From the NCBI GenBank assembly GCA_900660155.1, contig CABFPE010000031.1, positions 2,113,604 through 2,177,603 of the forward strand: a stretch of 64,000 nucleotides of DNA, given 5' to 3'. The stretch's first letter is position 1; every line of letters begins with the position of its first letter. Below are positions 58,501 through 61,931 of the stretch, piece after piece. The translations under genes and the position numbers were made by a program. The DNA comes from Hofstenia miamia (taxonomy: Eukaryota; Xenacoelomorpha; Acoela; Hofsteniidae). Under the pieces are notes generated by a model, which did no database searches, was not told where the DNA came from, and saw nothing but the letters and a program-made list of their open reading frames with translations.

Positions 58501-61500
58501 AGCTAGCTTACCGCGCCACATTTGCACAGCTTAAAAAATAAACGTAAAATTTGTAAAAAAAAACTTGAAATGGAAATAAAACAATTTAACGCGCTCGTTC
58601 AATGTTCAGACATAATAGGAAAATTCCCATTAAGTTTCAAAAAGTGAGTTACTTTAACAAAAAACACTTTTGTTCCGAAAAATGACATTCGCAATGTAGG
58701 CTTCTGTTTTAGCATGAACAGAATTAAAAAGGTCTATTAAAGTTGAAAATAGTGTATTTCTAAGGGAAAAGAATTCTAGCAAATTGTATGTCAAAATAAA
58801 AATTCACTTTTCTAATAATCTTTGTCAAATCTAACAAGATAATTTATATGAAACAACGTCTAACGTTGTGATTTAGAGATTTTGAATAGAAAAGAAAACT
58901 ACTTGCCTTGGGTACTAAATTACGCATAATAAACAAGTATTAAACAAATATATTATGAAAAAAGACCCAAAATGGTTTATGAAAGGAAACGTTCTATGGT
59001 TGGATTAATGCAGAGAAAATCAATCGAAAAATGGTAGAAATGCATTCATTGAATATGACAAAAGGGGAATTTATCAAATGATGAGAGGTCTGTCTTTATT
59101 TAATGAACTACATAATACTTTAAAATCATCGGAGAAGGTCATTAATATTCAAGGGATGAATCGCAGTGATGGAATTTTAACAATACATTCCAGGTTCAAG
59201 ACGAATATTTCTTTTCGCAATAATAGTCTGTTGACAAAAGTGTACATAGCAAGGTGAGGTCATTTCCATCTCACAATTCCATCCATATTTGTAATGCGCA
59301 GTGACTAACTTTATATATACACTGTATATATATGTAAATAGTGCAATTTACTTTTAACCATAATTAAACATTCGAAAACAATTTCAATTCTTACCACGGT
59401 AAGTCAATATTGTAAATATATTTTATGAAGCATTTAACAGAAATCCGGTCTAAAAATTGGTGTTAACCGAAACGCTGGCGAAAGCGGCGTAATAGCATTG
59501 ACAAATTTTGTACTTCTATTAAACATCAATCATCAAGGTTCCGCAAAATAAACATCACTAACTGAGCCCAGTTGCATTGGATCGTTCTATTTTAGCATTT
59601 CCAGGGAAATTTATAAATAGTCTTTAAAGAAAATTATAATGATCAAACATCATCCCCATTTAGTATAACTTCTCGCTCATGGACAAAACCTTGATTTCTG
59701 TTCCTTTAATTTATTTTTTTAAAACAAAATACAAGAAGATTTTTACATTTCGTTTTATTCATACAATATTTAATAAAATAGATTTCTGGTAATAAAATTT
59801 TACTACGGTAAGTATCTAATATCAAACAACATTATAGCACTTTTATGAATTAGCTGACAAATTTGTTCAACAAATCCCAAAAGCAAAACCCCACTCTAAT
59901 GAAAAAGCTGTATCCGCCCCTGCTCTGGCATGCCTACAAAACTGAATTATCATTCCCTCCCCCGTTTAAAAAATCTTAAAAGCCCTCAAGTTTAAAGGGA
60001 ATAAAGCGTAATAAATTTTGAGTTGAAAATTGAATTCTTTAAAAATTGATAAACAGGTTTTTTTCGAAAAAAAATATCAGTCATTTTTAAAAAATTTTCT
60101 CAATAGAACAAATGTGAAATACATGTTAAATAACGTAATGCGTTGAGTGTGTTAAATAACTATGGATACCTTCAATAAAGTCTAAAAGTTCAAGAGCCTT
60201 TTGGTACATATCATTGCCGGCGAGTTTATTGTCCCACCATGATACAAGTTTACTGAGACAACAAAGAATTAGCTGACAAATTTGTTCAACAAATCCCAAA
60301 AGCAAAACCCCACTCTAATGAAAAAGCTGTATCCGCCCCTGCTCTGGCATGCCTACAAAACTGCACTATCATTCCCTCCCCCGTTTAAAAAATCTTAAAA
60401 GCCCTCAAGTTTAAAGGGAATAAAGCGTAATAAATTTTGAGTTGAAAATTGAATTCTTTAAAAATTGATAAACAGGTTTTTTCGAAAAAAATTATCAGTC
60501 ATTTTTAAAAAATTTTCTCAATAGAACAAATGTGAAATACATGTTAAATAAAGTAAGGCGTTGAGTGTTTTAAATAACTATGGATACCTTCAATAAAGTC
60601 TAAAAGTTCAAGAGCCTTTTGGTACATATCATTGCCGGCGAGTTTATTGTCCCACCATGATACAAGTGTGCTGAGAAAACAAAGAATCAGAATACCAATA
60701 GCCTCGATTAACAGGACGCCTCTAAACAGAAACAATTCATAAATAATAACACGCATGATAAAAACGGTTTCAATTGTTTCACTACTACTGCTAACTTAGC
60801 ATTTGTTGTGGAAGTCTTCAATGTTTGTTACATTGCTTTCATATAAAACAAAGCATTAGAATGAAGGATATTTAGGAATTGGCCTTTGAATTAAATTAAT
60901 AAATAGAAAAAGCAATTGAAAATGTCAACATATTAATTATAAAAACAGGCATAATTTTAGACCTCAAAGGAAAAATATATATTGGGGTAGGCAGTACGCG
61001 ATGTTAAATCTAATTCCTATACTTCCACTTTCTCACACGAACTCGAAACCTCACGCAAAATTCCAATTTTAATGTTCCTAAATATTGAAAAGAAGAAAAA
61101 TAAATTTACGTTTCTAAGACGCGCGTTCAAGCTTGAGATCTCTTCTAGGTACTTGAGTACGAGTGGCTTTAATACATCCCACACAAAAATAGAAATACAA
61201 AGTCCTTTTATAGTAGAAGATATTTCCTCATTCAAATCATTCGAGTGAATGCACTGTAAAGATTTAGATTACGCGCAACAATTTTGATATTTCAAATAAT
61301 TTTTACAACTCACCGAGCTTACTTAACCATTTATAAAAGCCTCTAGAGGTTATCATAAAAATGACTTTTGCAATTTAATAAAGCTTAAAATAGGCATTGT
61401 AATGTTACAACAGAAAACAAAACGCGGTGCACAACAATCAGTGGATTGCACAATCTTAGAAAGAAACAATAGAAAATCTACTTACTGTAGACTCTTTTCA

Positions 61501-61923
61501 TAGTAATAGCAGACAATAAGCAGAGTGGCACTTGCAATCATTAGGATGAGGTCATGCCAGTGAAGAGTGCTATTGGAATGGCTGTAGTGAAAAGGAATGC
61601 TTTCCCAAAAAGCAAACAACCTAAAAACACCCACGCGTTCAATTCCACTCGGTTGCCAATAAATTTACAATTCATCTCAGTTCAATATTCAACTAGATAT
61701 TCTTTCAATCAGAAATAAATTTCATCAAATGTGATATATGCACACAACCCACATTTACCCTTAACAATGTAAAGCCAAACCTTCTTTTGAAGCTTTTGTA
61801 CTGATTGAATTCCTTGAGTTCATGTTGAATCTCTGTGTACAGTTGCTCTAGAGCTTGATGATGTGAGAGGCCTATTTTTTCACCTGTTGAATTTTTCACA
61901 TTGTTGTTGTTAGCGTTTTCCAT
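2264..61923 (-). CDS. TMEM94: TMEM94-like P-type-ATPase-related ER membrane protein, N-terminal 1110 residues (22 exons, 3' end off window)
   Basis: Family knowledge: TMEM94 (KIAA0195) is a multi-pass ER protein of P-type ATPase architecture, reported as a Mg2+ uptake transporter. Seen here: 22 exons on the minus strand join with consistent phases into an open frame of 3330 nt. Rough residue map: cytosolic N-terminus 1-65, TM1 about 68-88, TM2 about 93-115, actuator-like loop 138-290 with GDVVLIRPGQ, TM3 about 292-312, TM4 about 326-346 with PLVFPVLW, DKKGVLSWP at 433-441 (counterpart of DKTGTLT), SLKPL near 509-513, GTADMLMDSCPDFWDG near 632-647, GQIFLGM near 735-741, RFVHFSYENELRSRVFAEKLGLETGWNCHVSL near 765-796, then a ~300-residue Ser-rich region ending DLYDLSNR. 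These blocks align in order with vertebrate TMEM94 as I remember it. The next block (AKLPRGI in relatives) is not in the window, so the gene is cut by the left edge. Identity is near certain; individual exon ends in the Ser-rich part are less so. Confidence 0.95.
3201..3438. mobile_element. hAT-type MITE (decayed)
   Basis: The left end is CAGTGGCGTAG; the right end is the diverged inverse (ttACGCTCATT). It is flanked by 8-bp direct repeats CTCATGAT / CTCATGAC (one mismatch). It contains GGGGGTGGCC near one end and GGCCCCC near the other. It is too short to encode a transposase. Confidence 0.65.
5531..5727. mobile_element. hAT-type MITE with perfect 8-bp target duplication
   Basis: The 197-bp element begins CAGTGGCGCAC and ends GTACGCCTCTG (inverse CAGAGGCGTAC). 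The 8 bp AATGGTAC occur on both sides (5523-5530 and 5728-5735), the target duplication expected of hAT insertion. It has no coding capacity. The ends relate it to the elements at 3201 and 36666. Confidence 0.88.
8114..8277 (-). CDS. TMEM94: TMEM94 exon 21 (cytosolic insertion)
   Basis: A 164-bp exon between tttatttag and gtaact. It encodes REETMSNHKSLIGEPIEKDY, then TFDSRRFGSLRRLGTAEPPP and CDQLQPLIVDPPSI. The donor is chosen so that the remaining G joins AC of exon 22 to make Asp; the frame otherwise runs on into intron. Confidence 0.85.
8327..8673 (-). CDS. TMEM94: TMEM94 exon 20 (longest exon, cytosolic insertion)
   Basis: A 347-bp exon between tattgcttag and gtaagt. It encodes YEFDRCTRADKGVQTFTLLG, then QLTDSDVSPLRHPNRPLSDI, KESQELDEMFGRLERLEQMK and RLSQLSNEEIPTTLHRIISQ, and ends in KKEE plus a split codon. 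The Glu/Leu/Arg part could form a short coiled coil. The frame is open across the whole exon. A 49-bp intron separates it from exon 21. Confidence 0.87.
8674..9622 (-). other. Intron 19 of TMEM94
   Basis: A 0.95-kb AT-rich intron. The only notable element is a TA dinucleotide run at 8899-8926. Confidence 0.8.
8899..8926. repeat. (TA)14 microsatellite
   Basis: An uninterrupted TA run in intron 19. Confidence 0.95.
9623..9772 (-). CDS. TMEM94: TMEM94 exon 19 (Ser-rich cytosolic insertion)
   Basis: A 50-codon phase 0 exon between gattttag and gtagct. It encodes TASAITSCNFDVVSNSTHYN, then HFPVHNRRANSSITSGFSSD and LSEDYGLSDQ. It is a Ser-rich, disordered-looking segment. The splice sites and phase match both neighbours. 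Confidence 0.8.
9773..10141 (-). other. Intron 18 of TMEM94
   Basis: A 369-bp AT-rich intron; nothing else seen in it. Confidence 0.8.
10142..10264 (-). CDS. TMEM94: TMEM94 exon 18 (Ser-rich cytosolic insertion)
   Basis: A 41-codon phase 0 exon between acatttag and gtggtt. It encodes KSTATSRENVSCNLSPSSRK and SSIPEKLDQHLNDAPQTPKI. The other two frames are closed. The composition is Ser/Pro-rich and disordered-looking. I know of no direct homology; the assignment rests on splice sites, phase and its place between conserved exons. Confidence 0.75.
10265..16792 (-). other. Intron 17 of TMEM94
   Basis: A 6.5-kb intron. It contains a piggyBac-type MITE (14911-15069). A more GC-rich patch at about 10360-10960 has short internal repeats (ACCCTA/ACCCTAA) and may be an old transposon, but no ends were found. 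A further small phase 0 exon of the Ser-rich region could be hidden here; I could not identify one. Confidence 0.7.
14911..15069. mobile_element. piggyBac-type MITE
   Basis: TTAA followed by CCCTTTCACT on the left, and AGTGAAAGGATTA followed by TTAA on the right, about 159 bp in all. TTAA flanks and CCYTT ends fit piggyBac-like elements. Two subterminal near-repeats (CCCCATATATGGGTCAC and CTCCATATTTGGGTCAC) lie near the left end. Confidence 0.75.
16793..16905 (-). CDS. TMEM94: TMEM94 exon 17
   Basis: It starts after attattttag, and the frame encodes EKLGLETGWNCHVSLYSPPD, then FTTKLPSSQAVSLASLRT. EKxGLETGWNCHxSL is one of the most conserved TMEM94 blocks. The 3' end is less certain. I place it at ACT|gtagca, in phase 0 as exon 18 requires; GCT|gtcagc, 21 bases earlier in the exon, is also in phase. 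Confidence 0.85.
17007..17158 (-). CDS. TMEM94: TMEM94 exon 16 (P-domain-like helix-sheet)
   Basis: It lies between atattttag and gtaatt (152 bp). It encodes AQSGQIFLGMVVMQYPAIPH, then VQDMIEKFQNTCVRFVHFSY and ENELRSRVFA. It aligns with human LSGQIFMGMVSSQYQARLDI and NACIRFVYFSLEDELRSKVF. It corresponds to the P-type stretch G(L/M)..DPPR followed by TGD, but here, as in human, the TGD position is replaced by FSYE. Confidence 0.96.
17245..17635. mobile_element. hAT-type MITE with TCTCG-rich subterminal arrays
   Basis: The element starts CAGGGTTTACGAGA and ends TCTCGTAAACCCTG, a perfect inverted pair, flanked by identical 8-bp repeats GTTCATAC (17237-17244 and 17636-17643). Many copies of TCTCG/CGAGA are clustered inside both ends, as expected of subterminal transposase-binding repeats. 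It lies 86 bp upstream (in gene orientation) of the exon 16 acceptor. Confidence 0.92.
20618..20959. mobile_element. hAT-type MITE
   Basis: The element starts CAGTGTTGG and ends CCAACACTA, flanked by identical 8-bp ACCCTAAC (20610-20617 and 20960-20967). Near both ends are ATTTAAATCG-type inverted blocks (CGATTTAAAT / ATTTAAATCG). No coding capacity. Confidence 0.88.
24206..24298 (-). CDS. TMEM94: TMEM94 exon 15
   Basis: It lies between tttctttag and gtgagt (93 bp). It encodes RYMQQHEFDESISDSLLPSN, then EIVNDARGLA. It is weakly conserved acidic linker sequence and corresponds to the SSDEGIGEVLEKEDCMQ region in human. Phases fit both neighbours (TA+T and CT+A). Its first ~30 bp plus the acceptor recur at 24549-24578, beyond an N run, as a truncated assembly duplicate. 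Confidence 0.88.
24269..24816. repeat. 268-bp direct duplication around an N gap
   Basis: 24269-24536 and 24549-24816 appear identical, and the six N (24543-24548) sit between them. The first copy includes the 5' part of exon 15. This is the pattern expected when two overlapping contig ends are joined without merging. Probably one real copy. Confidence 0.9.
24549..24578 (-). pseudogene. Truncated second copy of exon 15 5' end at assembly gap
   Basis: About 30 bp of exon 15 and its acceptor are repeated identically next to the six-N gap, and the copy is cut by the gap. It is part of the 268-bp duplicated block 24269-24536 / 24549-24816 and most probably an assembly artefact. Confidence 0.85.
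26138..26417. mobile_element. hAT-type MITE (partly decayed)
   Basis: The left end is CAGGGACGGAT; the right end is the inverse ATCCGTTACTA. It is flanked by GATGAAGG / GATGAAGC (7 of 8 match). G-rich (GAGGGGTGGGG) and C-rich (CCCCCGCCC) stretches mirror each other inside the ends. Confidence 0.7.
26539..26670 (-). CDS. TMEM94: TMEM94 exon 14
   Basis: It lies between gaattttag and gtaagta (132 bp). It encodes KKIHDFYTRSCLSAYCTAFA, then YRPISTKFSSHLENFYVEYP and SGP. It aligns with human KKVLDFYQRACLSGYCSAFA and YKPMNCALSSQL. The RVLAVA-like step of P-type pumps is represented by AYCTAFAYRP. Confidence 0.95.
26671..27810 (-). other. Intron 13 of TMEM94
   Basis: A 1.1-kb AT-rich intron; nothing further recognised. 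Confidence 0.8.
27811..27913 (-). CDS. TMEM94: TMEM94 exon 13
   Basis: It lies between ttttttag and gtaaat (103 bp). It encodes LQQLFTQGTADMLMDSCPDF and WDGKDIHPLNDELR, closely matching human EQMLSHGTADVVLEACTDFW and DGADIYPLSGSDR. GTAD corresponds to the KGA(A/P)E region of P-type nucleotide-binding domains. Confidence 0.95.
27914..29661 (-). other. Intron 12 of TMEM94
   Basis: A 1.7-kb intron. A ~140-bp patch at 29464-29605 has diverged inverted ends (TTTTGACCC / GGGTCAA) and may be a small MITE, but no target duplication was found. Confidence 0.75.
29662..29867 (-). CDS. TMEM94: TMEM94 exon 12
   Basis: It lies between aaatttag and gtaaga (206 bp). It encodes CACELAETIGFSKSATDNYQ, then VQHYIQGFRESQPYHFSDTV, KVRRIKAVLRKKAPYPFLTS and VVVKDVNSG. 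It aligns with human GLCELARLIGFTPGAKELFK and RRPPLSHMISLFIKDTTTS. This is nucleotide-binding-domain-like sequence. Confidence 0.95.
31667..33716 (+). mobile_element. piggyBac-like element, decayed
   Basis: The left end reads TTAC then TACTAGAAAGGCC; the right end inverse reads TTAACACTAGAAGAGCC. Both are followed inward by a GGGTCAAT/CAATTGACCC block, which fits piggyBac-like ends (TTAA target). A second right-end-like block lies inside at 33514-33542. It carries a broken transposase on the plus strand (32061-33405). Confidence 0.85.
32061..33405 (+). pseudogene. piggyBac-like transposase pseudogene
   Basis: Pieces in several frames match piggyBac-like transposases in order. These are GLLRHIILCTNEHAQNNNPN (N-terminal region), FFRFDQRCTRRIRLEKDKFA, IDEQLFPTKARCRFTQYMPR (first catalytic Asp), YNVTTDNF (second Asp), LAEKLVSKMISTVGTIQLNR and KCGDDMLDS (third Asp). 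A Cys-containing tail (STDCSTCSNPVEEP) is close to the C-terminal zinc-binding region. Several stop codons and frameshifts break it, so no functional enzyme is expected. All three catalytic Asp positions are still readable. It lies in TMEM94 intron 11, opposite in orientation to the gene. Confidence 0.9.
35121..35196. repeat. 38-bp direct duplication (two copies)
   Basis: An ATATTTTATAAGAAAATAAT... unit of 38 bp occurs twice back to back without differences. Confidence 0.9.
36341..36462 (-). CDS. TMEM94: TMEM94 exon 11
   Basis: It lies between atgatttag and gtaaga (122 bp). It encodes GLNILLNTCNFNVQGAYTKF, then GDHLLCTSALEDHSIAVVNR. It aligns with human GLNVLLNLCDASVTERLCRF and SDHLCNIALQESHSAVLPVH. 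It is too short to appear as a stand-alone open frame and was found by homology to the expected next block. Confidence 0.94.
36666..36932. mobile_element. hAT-type MITE
   Basis: The element starts CAGCGGCGCACTTAG and ends CTAAGCGCACCACTG (inverse CAGTGGTGCGCTTAG). It is flanked by ATAATGGA / ATAATGAA (7 of 8). G-rich and C-rich blocks (GGGGGTGG and CCACCCCC) sit at mirrored positions. No coding capacity. Confidence 0.85.
38448..39041 (+). mobile_element. mariner/Tc1-type non-autonomous element with perfect 31-bp ends
   Basis: Both ends are perfect 31-bp inverted repeats starting TACAGGGTGTAACAAAAG, flanked by TA on each side, the target duplication of this superfamily. The 594-bp interior carries only a transposase C-terminal scrap on the plus strand (38726-38860, CRSVRDWICKCIEHDGHHFE), a motif common at the C-terminus of insect Tc1/mariner-like transposases. 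It cannot move by itself. Confidence 0.88.
38715..40582. repeat. ~935-bp direct duplication around single N at 39651
   Basis: 38715-39650 and 39652 to about 40582 are the same sequence with a small number of differences. Copy 1 ends at the N and copy 2 begins right after it, in the middle of the mariner element, so copy 2 (39652-39979) has only the right end of that element. The geometry fits overlapping contigs from two haplotypes placed end to end. Confidence 0.88.
43878..44545. repeat. 52-bp minisatellite, 13 copies
   Basis: GATTATTCATTATATTTTGT begins a 52-bp unit repeated at 43890, 43942, 43994 and every 52 bp to 44514. Units contain GTTAACGTACATTCAATTT. Three consecutive units (from 44046) appear identical. 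Units from 44254 to 44461 form two copies of a 104-bp dimer (a GATTATT/GTTAACG unit followed by a GATAATT/GTTGACG unit). No coding frame. Confidence 0.95.
45485..45609 (-). CDS. TMEM94: TMEM94 exon 10
   Basis: It lies between ttattttag and gttagt (125 bp). It encodes SGEMMYVPEIIDLYLVGRDY, then KISFLENDCRWQTYLGSLKP and L. This aligns with human IQFDDSNWQLHLTSLKPL. The exon ends exactly at SLKPL, and exon 11 begins with GLNILLN. Confidence 0.94.
45610..47096 (-). other. Intron 9 of TMEM94
   Basis: A 1.5-kb intron with a TA microsatellite (46534-46564). A lone hAT-like end (ATACGTCCCTG at about 46784-46794) has no partner that I could find. Confidence 0.75.
46534..46564. repeat. (TA)15 microsatellite
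   Basis: An uninterrupted TA run in intron 9. Confidence 0.95.
47097..47229 (-). CDS. TMEM94: TMEM94 exon 9 (DKKG catalytic-motif counterpart)
   Basis: It lies between atattttag and gtaaga (133 bp). It encodes IFSCIDKKGVLSWPVPKVER, then VFFLRPVESHDPEDAVDSVS. It aligns with human LCCVDKQGILSWPNP. In ordinary P-type ATPases this position is C-S-D-K-T-G-T-L-T, where the Asp is phosphorylated. The Asp (about residue 433) and Lys are kept here, but T-G-T becomes K-G-V, as is typical of the TMEM94 family. Confidence 0.95.
49234..50325. repeat. 299-bp tandem array, 3.65 copies
   Basis: A unit starting CGATTTTATTAATTGAATAT recurs at 49234, 49533, 49832 and 50131. As far as I can compare by eye the copies do not differ. 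The last copy is cut by the N at 50326. Such identity means either very recent amplification or an assembly error. Confidence 0.92.
50327..51754. repeat. 549-bp fragment duplicated between two N
   Basis: 50327-50875, bounded on both sides by single N, is the same as 51206-51754. The bounded copy looks like a small contig that was not merged with the longer one. Probably a single genomic copy. Confidence 0.9.
52106..52255 (-). CDS. TMEM94: TMEM94 exon 8
   Basis: A phase 0 exon of 50 codons between ttttttcag and gtatgt. It encodes DSSDDLAFSFPSNLSGCKLQ, then IWHHFVAIIAGMSTSLPRTA and NLLHGLGSTT. This aligns with human IWGHFLRVLGGTSPTLSHSS and LLHSLGSVT, directly before the catalytic-motif exon. 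Confidence 0.95.
52256..53160 (-). other. Intron 7 of TMEM94
   Basis: A 0.9-kb intron. A patch at about 52661-52900 starts TAGGGTTCTGC and contains GGGACTGGGAAC, resembling the element at 55605-55823, but a second end and a target duplication were not found. Confidence 0.7.
53161..53319 (-). CDS. TMEM94: TMEM94 exon 7 (fourth membrane segment)
   Basis: A phase 0 exon of 53 codons between ggtgtttag and gtaagt. It encodes VYVILPMLPLVFPVLWLLHN, predicted TM4, aligning with human VLPILPLLFPVLWVLATACG. The proline-rich helix sits where P-type pumps have their M4 ion-site proline. The remainder (SFSTAKFLALSQLLIEKNCE) leads into the cytosolic phosphorylation-type domain. Confidence 0.96.
53459..53545 (-). 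CDS. TMEM94: TMEM94 exon 6 (third membrane segment)
   Basis: A short phase 0 exon (29 codons) between attatttag and gtagga. It encodes LSSFLINGLRFIFYMEQVGL and SMEMYVLLQ. This aligns with LAGFLITNALRFIFSAPGVT and YTLLQ of human TMEM94. It completes predicted TM3. Confidence 0.95.
53765..54040 (-). CDS. TMEM94: TMEM94 exon 5 (actuator-like loop)
   Basis: A phase 0 exon of 92 codons between aaatttag and gtaatt. It encodes LQTFQKDLASVDLSPGQMYN and later LCIVQETPFIATLRQCLDSS, aligning with human RLFRVLETPVIDNIRWCLDM. It ends in ETVLEKRLLPAVL, the start of predicted TM3. Confidence 0.95.
54041..57590 (-). other. Intron 4 of TMEM94
   Basis: A 3.5-kb intron with a hAT-type MITE (55605-55823). A GC-richer patch at about 56585-57060 includes the palindromic CGGTATACCGCGGT and may be another old element. 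Nothing coding recognised. Confidence 0.75.
55605..55823. mobile_element. hAT-type MITE (diverged ends)
   Basis: The left end is TAAGATTCTACAT; the right end inverse is TAGGGTTCTGCAT. It is flanked by GCACACAC / GCGCACAC (7 of 8). The interior has GGTCCCAGTCCC-type blocks in common with 52850-52905. Confidence 0.65.
57591..57787 (-). CDS. TMEM94: TMEM94 exon 4 (actuator-like loop start)
   Basis: It is bounded by gattttag and gtatgt (197 bp), ending in phase 0. It encodes DALMSLDQRRWSADMFPSLH, then SPYTPSISLHWTFRDGELVN and LPTYLLVKGDVVLIRPGQVA. This aligns with human WPSAMYPDLHMPFAPSWSLH and GDIIALRPGQ. GDVVLIRPGQ is the family form of the GD(I/V)V..xPGD signature found in P-type ATPase actuator domains. 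The usual TGES motif is not seen. Confidence 0.96.
57788..60587 (-). other. Intron 3 of TMEM94
   Basis: A 2.8-kb intron. Its 5' end in gene orientation carries one full copy and part of the other copy of the exon 3/intron 3 tandem duplication. The rest is plain AT-rich sequence. Confidence 0.8.
59847..60687. repeat. ~420-bp tandem duplication spanning exon 3 / intron 3 boundary
   Basis: Two direct copies, 59847-60265 and 60266-60687, are nearly identical apart from scattered substitutions and homopolymer length changes. Both copies begin at GAAT, and GAAT also follows the second copy, so the event fits a 4-bp microhomology-mediated duplication. No N run separates the copies, unlike the other duplications in the window, so this one is more likely genuine. 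Each copy carries the sequence ATCCGCCCCTG, which resembles one end of a hAT-type element. Confidence 0.9.
60170..60265 (-). pseudogene. Duplicated 3' part of TMEM94 exon 3 inside intron 3
   Basis: This is a near-identical copy of the downstream part of exon 3 (SKLVSWWDNKLAGNDMYQKA and onward) with its gtatcc donor. The copy lacks the original acceptor and the TM2 code because the duplication began inside the exon. A ttgttgtctcag at the left of the copy lies in the phase needed to join exon 2. Using it instead of exon 3 would keep frame but delete most of TM2; using both would shift the frame. Probably a silent relic. Confidence 0.75.
60588..60721 (-). CDS. TMEM94: TMEM94 exon 3 (second membrane segment)
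   Basis: It is bounded by tttctgtttag and gtatcc (134 bp). It encodes GVLLIEAIGILILCFLSTLV (predicted TM2), then SWWDNKLAGNDMYQKALELL and DFIE, a cytosolic helix leading to the actuator-like loop. Its 3' ~100 bp are duplicated in the following intron (60170-60265). An internal tttgttttctcag inside the exon is in the same phase as the real acceptor and could act as a cryptic acceptor. Confidence 0.93.
60722..61485 (-). other. Intron 2 of TMEM94
   Basis: A 764-bp AT-rich intron. An unrecognised 72-codon open frame on the minus strand (61017-61235) has no family match I know and no splice support. Confidence 0.75.
61486..61620 (-). CDS. TMEM94: TMEM94 exon 2 (first membrane segment)
   Basis: It is bounded by gtttttag and gtaagta. 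It encodes LFAFWESIPFHYSHSNSTLH, then WHDLILMIASATLLIVCYYY, the predicted first transmembrane helix. This matches the SSFLHHSN and following hydrophobic block of vertebrate TMEM94. It starts after 2 bases of a codon and ends after 2 (135 bp). Confidence 0.93.
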
Positions 61924-61931
61924 TCTTTTAT
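61781..61931 (-). CDS. TMEM94: TMEM94 exon 1 (start codon exon)
   Basis: The start codon is the ATG at 61921-61923. It gives MENANNNNVKNSTGEK followed by GLSHHQALEQLYTEIQHELK, which matches the family N-terminus (GLSTRKALSVLKEQL in human) with about the same number of residues before GLS. Eight bases of 5' UTR precede the ATG, after a tttgctgtttag acceptor at 61932-61933, so a non-coding exon lies further upstream. I end the exon at AGAAG|gtttgg, two bases into a codon, because exon 2 needs that phase and the spacing to the conserved W then equals that in human. A stronger-looking donor (AGG|gtaaat) lies 15 bp downstream, but it would put exon 2 out of frame. Confidence 0.85.
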
